Assembly (NCBI GenBank): GCA_934320655.1 | Contig: CAKRFN010000010.1 | Location: 38,154-102,153, forward strand | DNA: 64,000 bases | DNA from: an uncultured Eubacterium sp. | GTDB taxonomy: Bacteria; Bacillota; Clostridia; Lachnospirales; Lachnospiraceae | Direction of reading: 5' to 3' | Position numbers and translations under genes: made by a program | Part shown: positions 42,889-52,033 of the stretch, piece by piece | Numbering within the stretch: position 1 is the first letter of the stretch | Layout: each line of letters begins with the position of its first letter | Notes under the pieces: model-generated | What the model saw: the letters and a program-made list of their open reading frames with translations, nothing else | Database searches by the model: none | What the model was told of the DNA's origin: nothing

Positions 42889-44259
42889 ATGGCAGATAAA
42901 CAGCAGGTAATTAAGGATTTAGATAAAGTAATCGGTTTGATCGAGCGTGATACAAAGGATATCACACCGGAAGAGAAAAAAGAGATGGTAGCGGATACAT
43001 TGAACTATTTTGATAATTATGTCAGCCCCGGCTGGTTAAAATATCGTAAATCCGTATCTTCCGATTCAGAGAGCGGAGCAGTGCTGGAGTGGTACGATGA
43101 GGGCGCTTACTGCTGCGGATTAAATGATGAGAAATTTATCGACTGTCTGGGTGGATTTGGTATTTTCACCTGCGGACACAGAAATAAAGAGATTCTCGAT
43201 GTCGTAAAGGCACAGCTTGATCATCAGGCATTACATTCACAGGAGCTGCTTGATCCGCTGCGTGGCTATCTGGCAAAAGCAGTCGCAGATATCACACCGG
43301 GTGATTTACAGCAGTGCTTCTTCACAAACGGCGGTGCAGAGGCAGTCGAGATGGCATTGAAGTTAGCGCGTATCGCAACAGGCGGACGCTGGTACATATC
43401 TACTGTCGGAGCTTTCCACGGAAAGTCAATGGGTGCAATTTCCATGGGTGGTAAAGGAACCTACCGTGTGCCTTACACACCGATGGTACAGCAGGTCCAG
43501 CACGTAGAGTACGGCAATGCGGATGATGTGAGAAAAGCGATTAAAAACTTACAGGCAGTCGGCGAAAAGGTCGCTGCCGTGATCTTAGAGCCGATTCAGG
43601 GCGAGGCAGGCGTTATCGTTCCTCCGAAGGGTTATCTGGCAGAGGTTCGTGAGATCTGTGATGAGACCGGCGTGGCATTGATCTTTGATGAGATCCAGAC
43701 AGGTATGGGTCGTACCGGTACAATGTGGCGCTGCGAGGCAGAGGGCGTCGTTCCCGATATCATGACATTCGGTAAGGCATTTGGTGGTGGTATCCTCCCG
43801 ATCACCGGTATCATTTGCAGACCGAAGATGTGGACACAGGATCTGATCGACAACCCGTGGCTGCTCGGATCTCCGACCTTCGGCGGCAACCCGCTCTGCT
43901 GTGCAGCAGCGATCGCAACGATCAAGTATATGCTGGAGAATGATATCCCCGGTGTATGTGCAAAGAAGGGCGAGGTATTAAAGGCAGGCTTGCAGTCACT
44001 GGCTGACAAGTATCCGGAGATCATTCAGGAGGTTCGCGGAACCGGTCTGATGCTGGCAGTAGAGTTCCGTTCCTGCGAGCTGGGGTATGAGACTTCCAAG
44101 GGTCTGTTTGCGAGAAAGGTCATGACCGCAGGTACACTGGTCAATGCAAAGACGATCCGTTTCGAGCCGACCGCAGTCATTTCCGATCAGGATATCAGAG
44201 ATGTTATCAGCCGTATGGATGAGGCACTGGCAGATACGAAAAAGACATACAATTTATAA
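42889..44259 (+). CDS. patA: Putrescine aminotransferase
   Basis: 456 residues from the ATG at 42889 (AAGGTG upstream). Class III PLP enzyme with Lys296 in MTFGKAFGGGILPI, DEIQTGMGRTGTMW, GAFHGKSMGAISMG and the extended N-terminal helix (VSPGWLKYRKSVS) typical of the YgjG/PatA group (E. coli enzyme ~459 residues). It converts putrescine and 2-oxoglutarate to 4-aminobutanal (pyrroline) and glutamate. Own promoter and leader terminator upstream; a strong terminator follows. Confidence 0.9.
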   Translation: MADKQQVIKDLDKVIGLIERDTKDITPEEKKEMVADTLNYFDNYVSPGWLKYRKSVSSDSESGAVLEWYDEGAYCCGLNDEKFIDCLGGFGIFTCGHRNKEILDVVKAQLDHQALHSQELLDPLRGYLAKAVADITPGDLQQCFFTNGGAEAVEMALKLARIATGGRWYISTVGAFHGKSMGAISMGGKGTYRVPYTPMVQQVQHVEYGNADDVRKAIKNLQAVGEKVAAVILEPIQGEAGVIVPPKGYLAEVREICDETGVALIFDEIQTGMGRTGTMWRCEAEGVVPDIMTFGKAFGGGILPITGIICRPKMWTQDLIDNPWLLGSPTFGGNPLCCAAAIATIKYMLENDIPGVCAKKGEVLKAGLQSLADKYPEIIQEVRGTGLMLAVEFRSCELGYETSKGLFARKVMTAGTLVNAKTIRFEPTAVISDQDIRDVISRMDEALADTKKTYNL

Positions 44260-44276
44260 AATAGAAGAAGCAATGC

Positions 44277-44314
44277 AAAGGGGCATATTTCCGAGCTGGG
44301 AATATGCCCCTTTT
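44277..44314 (+). terminator. Terminator after patA
   Basis: AAAGGGGCATATT pairs with AATATGCCCCTTT, followed by TTC. Confidence 0.88.
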
Positions 44315-44345
44315 CTGCTGTAATTCATAAATGGAGGATTAGTAA

Positions 44346-44957
44346 ATGAGCAAATATGTAGTTACGATCACCAGACAGTTTGGTAGTCTGGGACGTCCGA
44401 TCGCAAAGCGGATGAGTGAGTTGCTTGGAATCGAATATTATGACAGAGATATTGTGGATCAGGCAGCACAGAAACTGAAGCTGCCTGTATCGGTCGTAGA
44501 TCAGGAGGAGGAAAAAGCTGCAAAGCAGATCAAAAATCCATTTTCCCGCATGCAGTTCCCTCTCGGAAAAGGAACGAGTTCGACGCAGGATGATATTTTT
44601 GAGGCACAGGAGAATATCATCAAGTTTCTGGCAGAAAAGGATAACTGCATCATTGTAGGACGCTGCTCCGACTTTATTTTGAGTGAAGTGGAAAACAGTA
44701 TGCATATTTATATCTATGCATCCTATGAGGCACGGCTCCGCCACTGTATTGAGGATCTTCAAATGGAAGAATCAGAGGCGAAACGAATGATCAAGAGTGT
44801 TGACGAGGCACGTGATTCCTACCATATGCAGTATGCAGGATTCCTGCCGGATGATAAGCGGCATAAGGATATCCTCATCGACAGCAGCCTGTTCGGTGTG
44901 GATGGTACTGCTGAGTTTCTGGCAGATGCCGTGAGACGCAAGTTCGGTGGGGAGTAG
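44346..44957 (+). CDS. Cytidylate kinase-like family protein
   Basis: 203 residues. Cytidylate-kinase-like (AAA_26-type) fold: VVTITRQFGSLGRPIAKRMS in place of the usual P-loop, YYDRDIVDQAA, and CIIVGRCSDFIL. Clostridia carry many such proteins besides true Cmk; their substrate is not known, and the atypical P-loop makes CMP kinase activity doubtful. AGGATTAGTAA precedes the ATG. It stands first in a probable operon running to 50899 (gaps 15-50 bases), an unexpected companion for polyamine genes. Confidence 0.8.
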   Translation: MSKYVVTITRQFGSLGRPIAKRMSELLGIEYYDRDIVDQAAQKLKLPVSVVDQEEEKAAKQIKNPFSRMQFPLGKGTSSTQDDIFEAQENIIKFLAEKDNCIIVGRCSDFILSEVENSMHIYIYASYEARLRHCIEDLQMEESEAKRMIKSVDEARDSYHMQYAGFLPDDKRHKDILIDSSLFGVDGTAEFLADAVRRKFGGE

Positions 44958-45007
44958 AACCGGAGAAGAAACGGCAATATTGCCGGAAGACGAGAGGAGA
45001 GATAGAC

Positions 45008-46363
45008 ATGAATACTGGTTTGATAGCGATCTTTATTATTCTGTTTATTATCGTAGGAGCAATCTATACAAAAAAATGTGTGGAGTTTTTGATCGCAGGA
45101 TCGCTGCTCGCAGCGCTGGTACTGTATAAGGGCAGTTTTATCACAGAGTGGTGTTCGGTAATGCAGACAGCACTTGCCGATAATGTGTGGATCATCATTA
45201 TCTGTGGATTGTTCGGAAGCCTGATCGCACTTTTGCAGGAGGCAAAGGGCAGCTTTGGATTTTCCAAGCTGGTAGAGAAGCTGTGTAACACAGAGCGCAA
45301 GACGCTGCTCACGACATTTGTGCTCGGCATACTGATCTTCGTCGATGACTACTTAAATGTGTTGTCGATCGGTGTATGTATGAAGGGTGTGTTTGACAAG
45401 AAAAAGATCCCGCGTGAGACACTGGCATATATGCTGGATTCCACGGCAGCCCCGGTCTGCGTGCTGCTCCCGTTTTCCACATGGGCAGTATTCTATGCGA
45501 GTCTGTTTTTTGAGCAGGATTTTATTACCGGTGCGGGATATACATCCGGTATTGACGCATATATCCATGCGATTCCGTTCTGCTTTTACCCGATTATCAC
45601 GCTGATTATCGTACTACTGTTTTCGCTCGGTATCATGCCGAAGGTCGGAGCGATGAAAAAGGCTTATCAGCGTGTCGCTGAGACCGGAAAGGTATACTCC
45701 GATGCCAGCAGAAAATACAACCATGAAGAGCATGAAGGTTATGAGGAAGAAGGAAATATCTGGGATTTCATCATTCCGATGGGTGTGCTCGTAGGCGTTG
45801 CAGTTGCTACCAGTGATGTGCTGGTTGCGGTTGTGCTGGCAATTCTCGCATGCTTTATCCTCTATGTACCGCGAAAAATTGTTACATTCGATAACTTTTT
45901 TAATATCGTGGCAAAGGGTTATGCAGATATGACACCTGTTGCGATCCTGTTAGTGGTAGCGTTTGGCGTGCAGACACTGACTGCCGATATGGGACTGGCA
46001 GATTATATTATCGAGACGATGACACCGCTTTTAAGCGGAGCAACTTTCCCGATGATCACATTTATTCTCGTAGCGGCACTCGGATTTACAACCGGTTCGT
46101 TCTGGGGTATGTGTGCAGTCGTTACACCGATTGTATTTCCGCTGGCAGCAGCAGTCGGCGCAAGTCCGGTACTCGTCATGAGTGCAGTTGTATCCGGTGG
46201 CGCATTCGGAAGCCATGCATGCTTTTACGGTGATGCGACCGTGCTTGCTTCGACAGGAGCATGTATCGACAACATGGAGCACACCGTGACGCAGCTGCCA
46301 TATGTGCTGACTGCGAGTGTACTCACGATCGTGGCTTATCTGGTCTGCGGAATCATTATGTAA
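45008..46363 (+). CDS. NhaC-family (Na+/H+ antiporter-like) transporter
   Basis: 451 residues with about 11-12 membrane segments and typical NhaC/IT-superfamily motifs (GILIFVDDYLNVLSIG, DSTAAPVCVLLPFSTWA, HACFYGDATVLASTGA). AGAGGAGAG precedes the ATG. Family members include Na+/H+ antiporters and malate-lactate or amino-acid/amine exchangers. In this operon it may import or exchange agmatine, putrescine or GABA; this is inference from neighbours. Confidence 0.85.
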   Translation: MNTGLIAIFIILFIIVGAIYTKKCVEFLIAGSLLAALVLYKGSFITEWCSVMQTALADNVWIIIICGLFGSLIALLQEAKGSFGFSKLVEKLCNTERKTLLTTFVLGILIFVDDYLNVLSIGVCMKGVFDKKKIPRETLAYMLDSTAAPVCVLLPFSTWAVFYASLFFEQDFITGAGYTSGIDAYIHAIPFCFYPIITLIIVLLFSLGIMPKVGAMKKAYQRVAETGKVYSDASRKYNHEEHEGYEEEGNIWDFIIPMGVLVGVAVATSDVLVAVVLAILACFILYVPRKIVTFDNFFNIVAKGYADMTPVAILLVVAFGVQTLTADMGLADYIIETMTPLLSGATFPMITFILVAALGFTTGSFWGMCAVVTPIVFPLAAAVGASPVLVMSAVVSGGAFGSHACFYGDATVLASTGACIDNMEHTVTQLPYVLTASVLTIVAYLVCGIIM

Positions 46364-46400
46364 GGAGGTCGCAACGGTCGCTAAAAAGGGGGATTGGCCA

Positions 46401-48026
46401 ATGAGTTTTTTGATCAGAAGTAAAAATGTGTTTACCGGGCTCGCGGATTACCCGCAGCCCGCGTCTATATTGGTGGATGGCGCACAGATCAAAGCTGTTT
46501 TGCCGTGGGATTACGATAAAGATGCCTACGCAGGTGTGGAATGCAGGGATTACGGAGAGCAGATGGTTATGCCCTCGTTTATCGATGCGCACACGCACAT
46601 GTTTTCCGGTGCGATCGATGCCAGCGATTATGTGTGTGACACGTTAGGCGCATGTACCTCGCAGGAGGAATGTGCGCAGATGATCGCAGATTATGCCGCC
46701 GAGCATCCGAACCAGAGACGCATCCGTGGTGTCGGCTGGTTTGTCGGCGCGTGGAACGATGCACCGCTGCCGGATCGCCGCAGTCTCGATGCACTGATTC
46801 CGGACCGCCCGGTTTATATGCTGTGCGCGGATTCACACAGTATGTGGCTGAATACAAAAGCGATGGAAGAAGTCGGATATACGCCTGATTTTGCCGTGGA
46901 AAACGGTGAGGTGTGCCATTTCCCTGACGGATCGCTGTCCGGACTGTTTATCGAACCGGCTGCCTATGAACCGGCGATGCAAAAATATATGGAGTTTTCT
47001 GCAACAGAGATGGCAGGTATCCATCAGGGATTTCAGGAGGAACTGGCATCGTATGGCATCGCAGGAGTCAGCGAGATGTTTGCAGATGATTACACCGATG
47101 ATACACGCGCCCGCTATCGGCAGCTGGTAGCGCTGGATGAGAAAAAAGGACTGTGTGCACACACATTTATCTATACAAAGCTGTTTGATTACACGGATTT
47201 CACACCATATTTTGAACTGAAAAAGGAGATCGACTCCGCACATGTACATATCAACGGAGTAAAGGGCTTTATCGATGGCGTGACGGAGACTTATACCGGA
47301 CTGCTGTTAGAGCCGTATACCGACCGTCCGGAGACCTGCGGCGAGGGATTGCCGCTGCATCCGGCAGCACGTATGCAGGAAGAGATCACGGCTGCGAACA
47401 AGGCGGGCATTCAGGTACGCCTGCACTGTATCGCAGACGGTTCGGTGCGAATGGCACTTGATCTGTACGAACAGGCACAGAAGGAAAGTGGCTGGGATAC
47501 ATCCGTACACCAGAATACGATCGAGCACATCGAGAATATCCATCCGGATGACATCGACCGTTTTGCAAAGCTGGGCGTGATTCCTTCCATGCAGCCGTAT
47601 CATGTGACGCTGTCCAACGGCGGAAAAGTATGGCGGCTCGGCGAGGAGCGCTGCAAGCTCGAATTTCCGGTCCGCACGATCTACGATCACGGCGGACAGA
47701 TCGCGCTCGGCACAGATTATCCGGTCGTGACGATCAATCCTTTTGTGACAATCTATGCGGCGCTGACTCGATGTGATGATGCGGGACAGCCGACCGGCTG
47801 CAATTCGGCAACCGAAAAACTGCCGCTGCCTGTGATCCTGAAGGCATACACAGACGGAGCTGCGCGCGTTTATCACGCACAGGACCGGATGGGTACGATC
47901 GAACCCGGCAAGCAGGCAAACATCATTGTTTTAACACAAAATTTGTTTGAGATACCACCGGAAAAGATTCGCGATACAAAGGTAGCTGTGAATTATTTTG
48001 AGGGTAGCGTGGTATATGGTGAATAA
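46401..48026 (+). CDS. Amidohydrolase family protein (YtcJ-like)
   Basis: 541 residues from the ATG at 46401 with AAAGGGGG upstream; the longer reading from 46317 overlaps the transporter gene. Metal-dependent amidohydrolase of the Amidohydro_3/YtcJ type: His64-x-His66 in IDAHTHMF, RLHCIADGSV, NTIEHIEN and the GTDYPV Asp near the C-terminus. Relatives hydrolyse N-substituted formamides and other amides. Here it could release an amine from a blocked polyamine; no substrate can be named. No signal peptide. Confidence 0.82.
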   Translation: MSFLIRSKNVFTGLADYPQPASILVDGAQIKAVLPWDYDKDAYAGVECRDYGEQMVMPSFIDAHTHMFSGAIDASDYVCDTLGACTSQEECAQMIADYAAEHPNQRRIRGVGWFVGAWNDAPLPDRRSLDALIPDRPVYMLCADSHSMWLNTKAMEEVGYTPDFAVENGEVCHFPDGSLSGLFIEPAAYEPAMQKYMEFSATEMAGIHQGFQEELASYGIAGVSEMFADDYTDDTRARYRQLVALDEKKGLCAHTFIYTKLFDYTDFTPYFELKKEIDSAHVHINGVKGFIDGVTETYTGLLLEPYTDRPETCGEGLPLHPAARMQEEITAANKAGIQVRLHCIADGSVRMALDLYEQAQKESGWDTSVHQNTIEHIENIHPDDIDRFAKLGVIPSMQPYHVTLSNGGKVWRLGEERCKLEFPVRTIYDHGGQIALGTDYPVVTINPFVTIYAALTRCDDAGQPTGCNSATEKLPLPVILKAYTDGAARVYHAQDRMGTIEPGKQANIIVLTQNLFEIPPEKIRDTKVAVNYFEGSVVYGE

Positions 48027-48041
48027 AGGCAGGTGAAAGAT

Positions 48042-48512
48042 ATGTTTCGTGAAATGAGACTGACCAAGCAGCAGTTGTCGAAGGAGGAGACAGAGACGAT
48101 TCTGCGCATGAAAGGAACCGGCACACTCGCGCTCGCGGGTGACGACGGATATCCGTATTCCGTTCCGGTCAACTATCTATATGTGGATGGCTGTATCTAT
48201 TTTCACGGTGCCCTGCAAGGGCATAAATGTGACGCGATCGCGCGGGAACCGAAGGCTTCGATGAGTGTGATCGCCGCCGATACACTCATACCGGAAAAAT
48301 ATACGACCGACTATCGAAGTGTGATCGCCTTTGGGGAGATCCATCCGATTGTCGATGATGAAAAAAAGCGGGCGGTTATCCGCCAGATCGGTATGCGGTT
48401 TTGCAGTGCATATGCAGATGGTATTGATGCCGAGATTGACAGGGAATGGGATATTTTGAATGTATATGAAATGAAAATCGTACATATGACCGGAAAACGG
48501 GCGATGGTTTAA
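48042..48512 (+). CDS. Pyridoxamine 5'-phosphate oxidase-family protein (NimA-like)
   Basis: 156 residues from the ATG at 48042 (AGGTGA upstream; a GTG at 48033 is also in frame). The start MFREMRLTKQQLS and the FMN-binding split barrel (GTLALAGDDGYPYSVPVNYL, FHGALQGHK) are typical of the NimA-like group of flavoproteins. Reactions of most members are unknown; some reduce nitroimidazoles. Lies inside the polyamine operon with 15- and 20-base gaps. Confidence 0.85.
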   Translation: MFREMRLTKQQLSKEETETILRMKGTGTLALAGDDGYPYSVPVNYLYVDGCIYFHGALQGHKCDAIAREPKASMSVIAADTLIPEKYTTDYRSVIAFGEIHPIVDDEKKRAVIRQIGMRFCSAYADGIDAEIDREWDILNVYEMKIVHMTGKRAMV

Positions 48513-48532
48513 ATGACAGGGAGGAATGATCT

Positions 48533-49387
48533 ATGAGAAACGTAACAGTAGCTGCAACGCAGATGGCTTGTAGCTGGGACAGAGAGGACACATTAAAAAA
48601 GGCGGATAAATTGGTGCGCGAGGCAGCAGCTAAAGGAGCAAATATCATTTTGCTGCAGGAGCTGTTCGAGACACCGTATTTTTGCCAGAAGCATGATTTT
48701 GAGTACATGGAGCTGTCCATGCCGGTGGATCAGAACCCCGCAGTTGCCCATTTTAAAGAGGTTGCAAAGGAGTTATCGGTTGTATTGCCGATCAGCTTTT
48801 TCGAGCGTGCCGGAAATATGATGTACAACAGCATCGCAGTCATCGATACGGACGGTACATTGCTCGGTATTTACCGGAAGACCCATATTCCGGATGGAGC
48901 GCCCTATGCCGAGAAATTCTATTTTTCACCCGGAGATACCGGATTTAAGGTGTGGGATACAAAATACGGCAAGATCGGTATCGGCATCTGCTGGGATCAG
49001 TGGTTCCCTGAGACTGCACGCTGTCTTGCACTGATGGGCGCGGAAATCCTGTTATATCCGACGGCGATCGGTTCGGAGCCAACACTCGATATCGATTCCA
49101 AACCGCATTGGCAGCATGCGATGCAGGGTCATGCGGCAGCCAATATCATGCCGGTGATCGCGTCAAACCGCGTTGGTTACGAGAAACAGGGTGATTCCGA
49201 GATGACGTTTTATGGATCTTCCTTTATCGCTGATGAGACCGGAGAGATTGTGGAGGAGGCAGACAGGGAGTCGGAAATGGTGCTCACGCACACGTTTGAT
49301 CTGGATGCGATCGATGTCAAGCGCAGGCAGTGGGGCGTGTATCGCGACCGCAGACCTTCCATGTATGGCAGATTGCTGGAAAAATAA
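48533..49387 (+). CDS. aguB: N-carbamoylputrescine amidase
   Basis: 284 residues, nitrilase superfamily. The catalytic triad is Glu43 (LLQELFETPYF), Lys116 (YRKTHIPDG) and Cys153 (GICWDQWFPE). The IPDGAPYAEKFYFSPGDTGF stretch is characteristic of the N-carbamoylputrescine amidases of plants and Pseudomonas. Product: putrescine, CO2 and ammonia from N-carbamoylputrescine, the intermediate of the agmatine deiminase route. No agmatine deiminase gene lies in the window. GGGAGGAA precedes the ATG. It feeds the putrescine aminotransferase at 42889. Confidence 0.9.
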   Translation: MRNVTVAATQMACSWDREDTLKKADKLVREAAAKGANIILLQELFETPYFCQKHDFEYMELSMPVDQNPAVAHFKEVAKELSVVLPISFFERAGNMMYNSIAVIDTDGTLLGIYRKTHIPDGAPYAEKFYFSPGDTGFKVWDTKYGKIGIGICWDQWFPETARCLALMGAEILLYPTAIGSEPTLDIDSKPHWQHAMQGHAAANIMPVIASNRVGYEKQGDSEMTFYGSSFIADETGEIVEEADRESEMVLTHTFDLDAIDVKRRQWGVYRDRRPSMYGRLLEK

Positions 49388-49417
49388 CAAAAAATAACGG
49401 AAAAGGAGAACAAGCAT

Positions 49418-50899
49418 ATGATGAAGAAGAAATTATTTATAGACGGCGCATGGGTAGACGGCTGTGAGGGAAAGACATTTACATCGATCAATCCGTCCAA
49501 CGGCGAAGTGATCGCAGAGGTCGCAGAGGCGGGGATCGCAGATGTACGCGCCGCAGTTGCAGCCGCAAAGCGTTCGTTCTATGAGACAAGAGAGTGGCGT
49601 GACATGGATTCGCAGGCACGCGGAGATATGCTTTTAAAGATCGCAGATAAGATCGAGGAACATGCAGATGAGCTCGCCAGACTCGATGTCATTGATATGG
49701 GTAAGCCGTTACGCGAGGCAGCCTGTGATGTGGATGATGCGGTACATTGCTTCCGTTATTATGCGAGTCTGATCAAGACTCCGCATGGCGGCTGCTATGA
49801 GGTCAATACCGGATTTGGCGAGATGCACAGCTATACCGTACATGAGCCGGTCGGTGTGTGCGCAGAGATCACACCGTGGAACTATCCGCTGCTCATGGGT
49901 GTCTGGAAGCTGGCACCGTCACTGGCAGCAGGAAACAGCGTTGTATTCAAGCCTGCGACCGTCTGTGTATTATCCTGCATCCGGTTATTTGAGATTTTTG
50001 AGGAGTGCGGCATGCCGAAAGGCGCTGTAAACCTCGTTATGGGACCCGGCGGAGTCATTGGTGATGAGCTTGCTGCCAATCCGGATGTGGATATGATTAC
50101 TTTTACCGGCAGTACCGAGGTCGGTCAGTCGATCATGCGTCAGGCAGCGACCAACGTCAAAAAAATCGGTCTGGAGCTTGGCGGAAAGTCACCGAATGTC
50201 ATTTTTGCAGACGCGGATCTGGAGGGAGCTGTCGAGTGGGCGATGGTCGGTATTTTCCTGAATCAGGGCGAAATCTGCTCTGCCGGCAGCCGGATTCTCG
50301 TTGAGGAGAGCATCCATGATGTATTTGTAAAACGTCTCGTAGAGCGTGCAAATGCGATCACGATCGGCAACCCGCTGGATAATCCGGACATGGGCGCGAT
50401 GGTCAGCGAGAGCCATATGAACAAGGTATTGGCATACATTGAAAAAGGAAAGGCAGAAGGTGCGACACTTGCCTGCGGCGGCGAGCGCTATACCGAGGGC
50501 GAATGTGCAAAGGGATATTTCCTGCGCCCGACGGTATTTGACAACTGTACATCCGATATGACGATCGTTAAAGAGGAGATTTTCGGACCGGTCGTAACCG
50601 TGCAGACGTTCAAAACAGAGAAGGAAGCGATCGATATGGCAAACGATACACCGTATGGTCTGGCAGGAGGTGTATCTACCAGTGATGGCGCACGCGCGCT
50701 GCGTGTCATCAGGGAGATCCGTGCGGGCATCACGTGGATCAACTGCTACAATCCGGCATTCAACGAGGCTCCGTGGGGCGGCTACAAGATGAGCGGCATC
50801 GGCAGAGAGCTCGGCGTACACGGACTGGAGGAGTATCAGGAGATCAAGCAGATCAATATTAACTTACATCCCGGTGTGCTTGGATGGTATGAGCACTGA
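49418..50899 (+). CDS. Aldehyde dehydrogenase, aminobutyraldehyde/betaine-aldehyde type
   Basis: 493 residues. NAD-dependent aldehyde dehydrogenase with catalytic Cys287 (GEICSAGSR) and Glu253 (LELGGKSPN), ITPWNYPL and the NPAFNEAPWGGYKMSG end typical of the betaine-aldehyde/4-aminobutanal group. In context it should oxidise 4-aminobutanal from PatA to GABA. AAAAGGAGAA precedes the ATG pair. Last gene of the operon; a strong terminator follows at 50954. Confidence 0.88.
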   Translation: MMKKKLFIDGAWVDGCEGKTFTSINPSNGEVIAEVAEAGIADVRAAVAAAKRSFYETREWRDMDSQARGDMLLKIADKIEEHADELARLDVIDMGKPLREAACDVDDAVHCFRYYASLIKTPHGGCYEVNTGFGEMHSYTVHEPVGVCAEITPWNYPLLMGVWKLAPSLAAGNSVVFKPATVCVLSCIRLFEIFEECGMPKGAVNLVMGPGGVIGDELAANPDVDMITFTGSTEVGQSIMRQAATNVKKIGLELGGKSPNVIFADADLEGAVEWAMVGIFLNQGEICSAGSRILVEESIHDVFVKRLVERANAITIGNPLDNPDMGAMVSESHMNKVLAYIEKGKAEGATLACGGERYTEGECAKGYFLRPTVFDNCTSDMTIVKEEIFGPVVTVQTFKTEKEAIDMANDTPYGLAGGVSTSDGARALRVIREIRAGITWINCYNPAFNEAPWGGYKMSGIGRELGVHGLEEYQEIKQININLHPGVLGWYEH

Positions 50900-50953
50900 T
50901 TTTGGTCAACAAAAAAATAAACAGACTCAAAATGATCGGGACATTTTAAGACA

Positions 50954-50985
50954 GCGTCGGCAGGAAATCTGCCGGCGCGTTTTTT
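50954..50985 (+). terminator. Terminator of the polyamine operon
   Basis: GCGTCGGCAG pairs with CTGCCGGCGC around GAAAT, followed by a T-run. Confidence 0.9.
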
Positions 50986-51000
50986 CGGGTGAAGCACTTG

Positions 51001-51029
51001 TTGCTTATCACACGTTTTTCCGCTATAAT
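51001..51029 (+). promoter_or_regulatory. Promoter of the esterase gene
   Basis: TTGCTT (51001-51006), 17-base spacer, TATAAT (51024-51029). Confidence 0.65.
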
Positions 51030-51111
51030 ATTGCAGAGATTCTGGTATCAGATCAAAGTATAAAAACGGAAAAGGTCAATCACGAGTGGAAAGGCTGGGA
51101 GATAAAAAGCA

Positions 51112-51993
51112 ATGATGGAAAAGATTTTTTACAAGCAGCGCGCAGATTTTGAGCGATCTTCTGCCGCGCGGGATAAGGAACTGACATTTCCGGAGGATGT
51201 CTGTGAGACAAAGGATATCCGTTACAGTGAGGATGCGTGCGACGCCCATCGCATGGACATCTTTCGTCCAAAGGGAAGGGAACAGGAGATTTTGCCGGTG
51301 ATCGTAAATATTCACGGCGGTGGTCTGGTGCTTGGCAGCAAGGAATTTAACCGGTTTTACTGCGCCAGACTGAGTGAACAGGGATTCCTCGTATACAGTC
51401 TCGAGTACCGGCTGGTGCCGGATTGTACGATCTTCGATCAGATTTCGGATCTCTCACTGGCAACGGAGGCGATCAGGGAGCGCCTGTCAGATGATAAAGG
51501 GGATGCGGAACATGTCTATGCAGTCGCAGATAGTGGCGGTGCCTGCCTGTTGATGTATTTTGCCGCGATGCAAAACAATCGGGAACTGGCGGATGCTGCA
51601 CAGATTGCGCCGTCGCAGCTGCCGCTTCGGGCACTCGGACTGATCAGTGGGATGTTCTATACGACAGGATTTGATAAGATCGGCTTGTTCATGCCGAAAT
51701 ACCTTTATGGTAAAAATTATAAAAGGGGAGCGTTTGCGCCTTATGTGAACCCGGAGCACCCGGCAGTTGTTGGCAGCCTGCCTCCGTGCTATCTGGTCAC
51801 AAGTAAAAAGGATCACCTGCAGCGCTATACTCTGCGCTTTACGCGGGCACTTGCAGACAATCATGTGTCCTACCGTCTGCAGAATTTCCGTAAAAGTCCA
51901 CAGCTGACCCATGCGTTCAGTGTGTTTTTCCCTGATTTAAAGGAGAGCGGCGAATCTATACAGTCCATGGTTGATTTTTTTAGAAAATATTAG
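51112..51993 (+). CDS. Alpha/beta hydrolase (HSL/acetyl-esterase type)
   Basis: 293 residues. Oxyanion motif HGGG in VIVNIHGGGLVLGS, then YSLEYRLVPD. The nucleophile elbow reads VADSGGACLL, where the family has GDSAG, so the serine is kept but the flanking glycine positions are shifted in kind. Probable Asp in TSKKDHL and His in LTHAFSVF. Cytoplasmic carboxylesterase or deacetylase; substrate unknown. Single-gene unit with its own promoter, ending at a hairpin shared with the convergent regulator. Confidence 0.85.
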   Translation: MMEKIFYKQRADFERSSAARDKELTFPEDVCETKDIRYSEDACDAHRMDIFRPKGREQEILPVIVNIHGGGLVLGSKEFNRFYCARLSEQGFLVYSLEYRLVPDCTIFDQISDLSLATEAIRERLSDDKGDAEHVYAVADSGGACLLMYFAAMQNNRELADAAQIAPSQLPLRALGLISGMFYTTGFDKIGLFMPKYLYGKNYKRGAFAPYVNPEHPAVVGSLPPCYLVTSKKDHLQRYTLRFTRALADNHVSYRLQNFRKSPQLTHAFSVFFPDLKESGESIQSMVDFFRKY

Positions 51994-52002
51994 AATTGTT
52001 GC

Positions 52003-52033
52003 ACGGATGGCATGTTTGTTACATGCCATCCGT
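52003..52033. terminator. Hairpin between convergent esterase and response-regulator genes
   Basis: ACGGATGGCATGT-TTGTT-ACATGCCATCCGT is a perfect 13-bp stem. The stop codon of the minus-strand gene lies at the loop edge. T-rich bases follow loosely on the plus strand. Confidence 0.75.

Noticed and set aside
50874..51152. A 92-residue plus-strand open frame
   Set aside because: It overlaps the end of the aldehyde dehydrogenase gene, a terminator, a promoter and the start of the esterase gene.
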